Source: Hormiphora californensis (lineage: Eukaryota; Ctenophora; Tentaculata; Cydippida; Pleurobrachiidae). Taken from it: 64,000 nt of DNA. The translations under genes were made by a program, and so were the position numbers. Under the pieces are notes generated by a model. It did not search any database. It saw nothing but the letters and a program-made list of their open reading frames with translations, and was not told the DNA's origin. Below, piece after piece: positions 57,879 to 64,000 of the stretch. Location: contig CM035359.1 of the NCBI GenBank assembly GCA_020137815.1, positions 1,597,506 through 1,661,505 of the forward strand, in the 5' to 3' direction. Within the stretch, counting starts at the first letter, position 1, and each line of letters begins with the position of its first letter.

Positions 57879-60543
57879 TCCCTGATCTCTGTCTCCAGCT
57901 CTCTCTTATTCGTCTCCTGACTTCGCTATGTTGTCATTTTATAAAATTTCTTTTTTGAGTGTCACAGCTTGTTCTGTATCAAAAACAGCTTGATGGTGGT
58001 TGTTTTAAAGGAACGAAAAATTAAAAAATTATTAAATTTTATAAATTCACCAAGAATACCCCAATGATTTGTTGAGTATCATCTGCATTCTGCAGTAAGG
58101 CGACCTAAAATTAACTTAGCTAAAATTAACGTACCGAAAATTAACGTCAAAAAGTGTGGAAAAAAAATAGTGGAAGCTCTTACGGTTTTTTACCCAACTC
58201 AACAACCGGTGCGGTGATAGGAATTGGACAAGTTTCAGACAAACAGGGATTTGGATTTTGAATTGAGGTTTGGCCATAACCATGAACAGCAAGATCCGCT
58301 CCTAAAAGCACCAAGATAGAGATCATATGGGATAAAAAGGAGAAGCTGTATCTTCCTAGGCGAGAGTATGATTATGTATGAAGACCCTTAGTGGACTAAG
58401 GATCCTCGAGACACGGCGTGGAGATCGGAGGGGAGAGAGAGAGAGAGAGAGAGATGGAGAGAGAGAAAGAAAGATTCAGAGACAGATTTGAGGTCTAGTA
58501 ATTTGCGTGTATGAGCGCCTAACGTCTACTCACTATATCACCAAACACTTGGTCACTATGTGGTTACTATGTGGTTCTATAGTAAACCACGAAATTGTGC
58601 ACAATACACATATTATTCTCAAAGCTGGGAATTGTTCTGTTTGGTTGGTTCGACAGTCGACTGAGTATCTGCTGCACGTACTGTGAGATCAAAACGGGGA
58701 GAGGGTAAGGCTTATGACCAGTATAAAAGTTTGATTTTTTATAGAACTCACTTGAAATTGTAAACAGAACTTATTCGTGGAGCCTCCCAAGAAAATATTT
58801 TGTGCAGCGGAGCCGAAATGAGCGCACAGCCACAGCGAAATTAAAATATAGGGAAGATGGGGTGTGCCAAAACAGTCTGCGAATTTTGAGTACACAATTA
58901 AAAGATGCACACGTAATAAAAACACAGTAGAATACTACCCAGTCGCCGCTCACATGCAATGACTCTATTTTAATTTCACCGAGCTAATGGGCATTACCGT
59001 TTCCTGCCAAGGCATTCAGAGAGACACAGAGACACAGAGGATTGATGGGAGTGAGATTGAGAGAGAAGGAGAGAAAGAGAAGGAGTGAGAACAAGTCAAA
59101 ATAAAGATTGAATAAGTGAATCAGAAAAAAAAGAAATAACCGGCCCCTGAGTCTACTAAATCCATACCCCACCGGTGATTAGCCAAAAAACAAACCTGTG
59201 ACTTCCCCTTTTCTTCAGATGCTGATGTCGTGATGTTGAGCCGATCATGGAGGAGTCCATGGATCATGGAGGAGTCCATGGATCATGGAGGAGTCCATGG
59301 ATCATGGAGGAGTCCATGGATCAGAGTGGATCTCTGAAAGGGAGGTAGGTCGGGAATGATGTTCAACCAAGTCCCGGTTAGAGTGAATAGATTCTAGATC
59401 TATATCTTAGTCTTACCGTTTTGCTACTACAGCTGGCGATCTAAATTTTAAACCAATGTTGGCCAAGGTTGCGTTTAGGCATCACGGGAATCTAATGGGT
59501 TAAGTTGGGATGGGTTCCACTAAGAGAGATGGCGATAGAAAAATATAAGTTGTGTGTGTGCGTGCCGGCAAAAATTAAATCCCTAAGTACAATGCCTCTG
59601 TGAAACAACAAGTTCCAAGTTGAAGGATAGTTCCTCATTTGCCCGCGAACATGAGGGGCGCGACGTTCCTCATCTCTTCTTTCTATCACCACTTGTTGAG
59701 TAAGTAACCCCTTACTACACAAATCAGTAAATCATCACCCCTTCGGGGGCCCCGGGGCCACACACCCACGAACAAATTGCATTTGCGGCAGTTCCTTGAG
59801 TGTTAATCCCAGGCACCTTCTAGAAGAAATCGAGGTCCGGATGAACCATGTTCATTCCTTGTCCTCCCGCTGATGCATCTATTAATAGATAGCAATGCAT
59901 ACCTTTTATTTCGGGTCGGGGAAATTCTCGATGGCTCGGGGTATATTTATATCGTTGAATCAACACGATTCCAGAATCACAATTAGGATATGAATTATGA
60001 ATCACTCACAATTAGGATATGAATTATGAATCACTCACAATTAGGATATGAATTCGACCGACCCGGGGGGAATTGTTGGATTACAAATATGATAAACTCA
60101 CTGTTTTTTTTTGGGTTTTTTGAGCAATTTTGAAAACAATACATTAAAATTAGTATAAAATATCAAAAGTCATCTGACCCTGACTAGCTGTATATCAACC
60201 AAGTACGTCAGAAGTAGTTCTTAGAAGTCATAGTTTCTATTACAGCTGCAAACTCTATTTTGTCTCTTTCACCCGCGTCTCTACATAAACGTTTGGTCTA
60301 AACAGTACCACATAATACATAGCTACAAAACTAACTGACTTTTTCCAATAACTTAACTCAGAAGTTAACTCTAATATCCCTTGATCTAGTATCCGTATTG
60401 TAATAGCTATGTATACGGTAAAATGTATAGTCTTGTTTGTACTCAGATATTAGAATGTTCTTGATCAACATCCATGATTCCCTGATCAAAAAGCTAAAAC
60501 CACACAATGTCTAAACCAATTTAGCTCTGTCTAACGTCGTAAG
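57872..60543. other. Stretch with no supported gene
   Basis: Contains a GA-rich patch (58433-58475), four 19-bp repeats GATCATGGAGGAGTCCATG at about 59247-59327 following an acceptor-like CTTCAG at 59218, a copy of the GCGAACATGAGGGGCGCGAC hairpin word at 59643-59665, and three copies of CACAATTAGGATATGAATTA at about 59978-60050. No exon chain could be built. Confidence 0.5.
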
Positions 60544-60612
60544 TTGCTGACATAGACAGCTGGTGCGACCCCCGGAGGTCGCGCCAGGTGTCTATGTCAC
60601 CAACGTAGTAAA
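60535..60612. mobile_element. 60-bp hairpin MITE of the 17169-17260 family
   Basis: TTGCTGACATAGACAGCTGG … CCAGGTGTCTATGTCACCAA at 60544-60603, flanked by CGTCGTAAG and CGTAGTAAA (7 of 9 identical), consistent with a decayed 9-bp TSD. About 60 bp downstream of the aquaporin stop codon. Confidence 0.75.
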
Positions 60613-60660
60613 GATGTCACATTGTCTAATTTGCTTATATCGTTGCAACACCTATATTGT

Positions 60661-62721
60661 CTACTGTTTTGGGATAGAGTTAATCGTTTTGGTGTTCTTC
60701 ATGTAACTGCTGCTCAGGTCTGTGTAGTAGTTGGAGAAGATTAGCTCGTAGGAGAATCCACCAAGAACAGCCGCCACCAGTGGTGCCACAACATACACCT
60801 ACAGGTATAATAGAGTTTAGTTTAGGGGACAACATAAACCTGGGTGAAGGATGAGTGAGACAGAGAGAGGAAGAGGGAGAAAGAATATGAAAAGCAGTGG
60901 TGCCACAACATACACCTACAGGTATATAATAGAGTTTAGTTTAGTTTATAACAGTACAACAATAAAAAGCTACAGCACAGTCCTTTAAAACACCCTATTA
61001 GAGAACATAGTGTAGTATGAGTATAGTTTACGGGAAGGAGGCCGAAGTAGGAAAATAAAAAGCGACAGAAAAGTATATAGTGAAGGTGAGAGAAAGATAA
61101 TAGGGGCTTTTTAGACGGAAAAGAGGTTTAAAATTATACTTTTTAGTGAAGACATACTTCGAGAGACACACACAGTCATATATAACAGAGGCAAAGAGGG
61201 ATATTGCGATCAGTGATAACGCGGTTAACGGCTAAAAACTAATGACGTTTGTGGTGGTGTATCCGATCTTGTGGTATACATTATACGAATCTAGCTGCAT
61301 GTCATGTTCATCTTACCCAGTCATAGCCCTCAATCGTATCAAAGAATGCGTTTGCCAGGAGACTCCGCGGTGGGTTCAATCCACATCCAGTAAGAGGAAC
61401 CTAGAGGGAGATTTTAGATCTAGATATGGGGAGATAGGTGTCTGAGCATCAAATTGGGGTATGGCGCCGCTATACAGGGAGATAGTTACTGTCAACAAGG
61501 ATATATGGAATAACGAGGGACCTATAACAGAGGGAGATAGGGATCCCTATATTCGAATTGAATAAGATGAACATAAGAGGAAGGAATTAGATAACGTTAT
61601 TATCAATTACATACAATTATATAACTAAACGATTTTGAGATATTTCAGAAGCTATAATATAGTTTCAGTAATTAATTAAATTGATAATTAAACACTAATT
61701 ACCAGGGCAAGATGTAAGAGGATGAAGGCGAGTCCAACGTACAGAGGGTACTCAATATTGGATTTAACTGTGCTGCGTAACTCGTTAGTAGCTGCTAGCG
61801 CCACGTATACCCATAGTAGAGTTCCTGAAGTGAATTAAATTGATTTTAATGTAGATAAATTGCAGTTTTAATTAGGGAAATGGAATAGGTAGAAAGGAGT
61901 AGAATCGTTTGGAATAGGTGTTGATGCAGTTTATCTAGTTTGGGCATCTGAGGTAAATCATTGATTACTGATCTGCTCATGATTATTGAAAAAAAAATAA
62001 TTACCGAATAACTCAAAGAGGAATCCTTGACCAACGTTCACAGAGAGGTGTGTCTCTCCCATTTTCAGATCACACGCGTCCAGAATTGCTGAAAATGTGG
62101 AACGAGTTCTTAAGTATTCTTGAGGTTGACGCGACAGTTTTTGGCAGATTTGACAATCACACTAGAGCTTCACAGAAGATCTAGCAACTTATTACTCTAC
62201 AAAGGGTATGATTTGGTATGTCCATGTCCATGAAAATTTTACTATGTACATACCTATTGCGAGGAGAGCGCCAAGAATCTGCATAATCCAATAAATGAAC
62301 ATTCTAGTCAGGGAGATCCTTTGAACAACAAACATAGCCAGTGAGACAGCCGGGTTAAAGTGGGATCCAGAAATATCGGAGAAAATGTGGACCGTCGCCG
62401 CCAGTGCTGAACAAATGGGGTGGTTTTAGTTGTTAGATTAATCTTCCAAAAAGCCAAAACAAGGCCAAGGTGGTACATCAATAATATTGTATATTATACA
62501 GACAGTATCATGGCAAAGTTGTACGTACCTGCGCCAAATCCGATTGCAACGCCCAACGTTTCAGTATTATCAGTGGTTGTTGTGGTTGAGTTATCGAGAG
62601 AGTGCTGAACCATGCACCCCCAGAAAATGTAGGAGAAAGTCCCAACTAACTCCGCTATGCATGATCTGTACAGTCTGCCCGATCGGCGGTCTGACGGCCT
62701 TGGCAGTAGAGACCAACCCAT
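60661..62721 (-). CDS. Aquaporin (MIP family) with NPP second motif
   Basis: Six minus-strand exons: 62721-62529 (ATG), 62406-62254, 62088-62005, 61824-61703, 61400-61317 and 60798-60661 (TAG). All GT-AG; phases 1,1,1,0,0 agree; product 257 residues, the normal aquaporin length. TM1 carries AELVGTFSYIFWGC. Loop B has GSHFNPAVSLA (first NPA intact). Loop E has PLTGCGLNPPRS: the second NPA is NPP, with the following Arg of the selectivity filter kept. TM6 is YVVAPLVAAVLGGF. The HFNPAVSLA wording and the Cys in loop E remind me of AQP8-like channels, but this is impressionistic. The gene should form a tetrameric water or small-solute channel; NPP may alter the second half-helix of the pore. The last intron carries a duplicate of the exon-6 acceptor. 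Confidence 0.94.
60778..60944 (-). repeat. Duplicated acceptor plus first 21 bases of aquaporin exon 6
   Basis: The 47-bp sequence at 60778-60824 (the first 21 coding bases of exon 6, the TAG acceptor and 24 intron bases) recurs at 60895-60944, 117 bases upstream in transcription order, with two extra bases. The copy keeps the acceptor and the partial exon but is followed by GA-rich intron sequence. Confidence 0.92.
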
Positions 62722-63113
62722 GGTGTGAACTGTAAGCTAGAAACTGCAGAAGTGAATTTAGTGTTTTTTGGGCTGGGATTGGCCTCGGGACCTCTTGCCA
62801 GCGCTTTGATACACATTATTATACGTGTGGTCTGGACGGGCCTACTAACAGAATATTTAAGACTAGTATCATGTATACACTCAATCTATAGGAACGGAAT
62901 CAAGGCGAAAGAATAGTGGGATAATATTGCAGGGATATTGGAATGTTGCAATGTTTTGGAATGTAACAGCGTGGAATGTCGTTATAGTATAACTTGTAAA
63001 ACAAATACAACGAGAAAATAGCTTGGGTATATTGAGAAGGGCAGTAGGTATACAGTCAATACACTCAGAAAGGATCATCAATTTCAGGACTAAAGTGAGA
63101 TTGTTACTTTTAC
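62722..63113. other. 5' flank of the aquaporin gene, no exon seen
   Basis: Likely promoter side of the minus-strand aquaporin. Short repeats of GGAATGT.GCAATGTTTTGGAATGT near 62938-62980. No core promoter element is distinctive. Confidence 0.45.
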
Positions 63114-63143
63114 TAGAGAGAGAGAGAGAGAGATAGAGAGAGA

Positions 63144-63207
<64 letters not shown>
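63114..63207. repeat. (GA)n microsatellite
   Basis: About 94 bp of GA with few interruptions. Confidence 0.96.
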
Positions 63208-63211
<4 letters not shown>

Positions 63212-63335
63212 AGATCAAAAGGGAGATTGTTAGAATTACTAAGTAGTAGATAAAGTAGTACCGCTGTCACACCAAAAAGTGGGGTACACAAATATTGAGG
63301 GTTTTTACCTCAACATTTAGTTATGCGGAATATTT

Positions 63336-63428
63336 ATGATCATAATGATCGAAATGATCAAAATGATTATAATCAAAATGATCACAATGATCAAAATCAT
63401 CAAAATGATTAAAATGATCGAAATGATT
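63336..63428. repeat. 9-bp tandem repeat (AATGATCAA)n
   Basis: About ten imperfect copies of AATGATCAA/AATGATCGA. Followed by two copies of TTCTGACAGCCAAACG (63427 and 63511), each near a GCATGCGTGGGC- or GTGTGGGTTTAAC-like sequence. Confidence 0.85.
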
Positions 63429-63682
63429 CTGACAGCCAAACGTACATGCGTGGGCGACTAAATAACCTGTATGTGTGGGTTTAACTCAACCTTAATTTTC
63501 CCGATCGGCAGATTCTGACAGCCAAACGGTAATGTGTGGGTTTAACCCATACTTTAAGCATGCGTGGGCTCTTAGCCGCTTAGCGAACACTGATAGACAA
63601 ATACGGATAACTGCTATAGTTACTCACTTTTCGATACTACTGATTTACTTGTGTTACACTTTTTGTTGCTCAAGATTTCAAC

Positions 63683-64000
63683 ATGCCTTGTAAAAAGCCC
63701 TACTCCAATAACCGAAATAAACAATTGAACTGTCCAACGTGTAACAAGTCAGTAAGATCCGATAAAATAGGCCGGCACCTGTTGACACACAACGTATCTA
63801 AAGAGTGTCGGTTTTGCAAAAAATATATTCGAGAGGATCGACTAGTGCGACACGAAACACTGTGCCAAGCCAAAGTTGATGAAAGTGTCTGTGATCGTTC
63901 TACAGGAGTACATGAGCATTCCAGCGAGAGCCTCCCACAATGTACGTCGGTGTCAGGATTCTTCCGTTCGTATGACCTGGCAGTGGGAAACAGTGTTGAC
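63683..64000 (+). CDS. Zinc-finger protein, open at the window end
   Basis: Open frame from ATG 63683 through the last base (106 residues visible). Two zinc-knuckle-like fingers lie in tandem: CPTC-x11-HLLTH and CRFC-x11-HETLC (a C2H2 then a C2HC type), followed by a Ser-rich stretch and GFFRSYDLAVG. No intron is visible. Small paired C2H2/C2HC fingers at an N-terminus occur in transposon-encoded as well as host DNA-binding proteins, and the local setting (short repeats, no splice sites) slightly favours a mobile-element gene. The 3' part is outside the window, so this is undecided. Confidence 0.5.
   Translation, partial: MPCKKPYSNNRNKQLNCPTCNKSVRSDKIGRHLLTHNVSKECRFCKKYIREDRLVRHETLCQAKVDESVCDRSTGVHEHSSESLPQCTSVSGFFRSYDLAVGNSVD

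Overview
This is nuclear DNA of an invertebrate animal; I cannot name the species. Five gene models are built from GT-AG introns whose phases can be followed exon to exon, and their products are typical of animals: two class A GPCRs, a six-TM voltage-gated K+ channel with a T1 domain, an aquaporin, and a sulfotransferase-like protein. The DNA is AT-rich and gene-poor. It is full of (GA)n/(CT)n microsatellites, minisatellites, foldback MITEs and hairpin-forming repeats. No prokaryotic operon, rRNA, convincing tRNA or CRISPR array was seen.

Layout. 1-13.4 kb: one candidate exon (169-338), then a + strand gene with three phase-consistent coding exons (10417-13371). Between them lie a 20-bp satellite, a cloverleaf-like hairpin element, two splice-acceptor minisatellite arrays and a 7.7-kb satellite block that splits those arrays. 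14.9-17.6 kb: a minus-strand, multi-exon class A GPCR. 19-34.9 kb: no gene I can support; microsatellites, a hAT-type element with an 8-bp target-site duplication (TSD), and several foldbacks. 34.9-44.8 kb: a + strand, three-exon class A GPCR with an 8.3-kb second intron that hosts a minus-strand sulfotransferase-like gene (37.35-38.44 kb). 51.4-54.2 kb: a minus-strand Shaker-type Kv channel in eight exons, with three possible N-terminal exons further upstream (54.7-57.3 kb). 60.7-62.7 kb: a minus-strand, six-exon aquaporin. 63.68 kb to the window end: an open zinc-finger reading frame.

The genes are unrelated receptors, channels and an enzyme. They form no visible pathway.

The most unusual signals concern splice sites. 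Several exons are preceded by extra copies of their own 3' splice site, either as minisatellite arrays (exons at 169 and 10403) or as single duplications (GPCR exon at 15980, aquaporin exon at 60798). A 92-bp foldback element is inserted exactly at a GPCR splice donor, and its 9-bp TSD spans the exon/intron boundary, giving two identical donors. The Kv S1-S3 exon carries a 7-bp tandem duplication and an extra base that break the frame. The sulfotransferase-like gene also needs a frameshift. The aquaporin has NPP in place of its second NPA. Two elements fold as an outer stem enclosing three hairpins.
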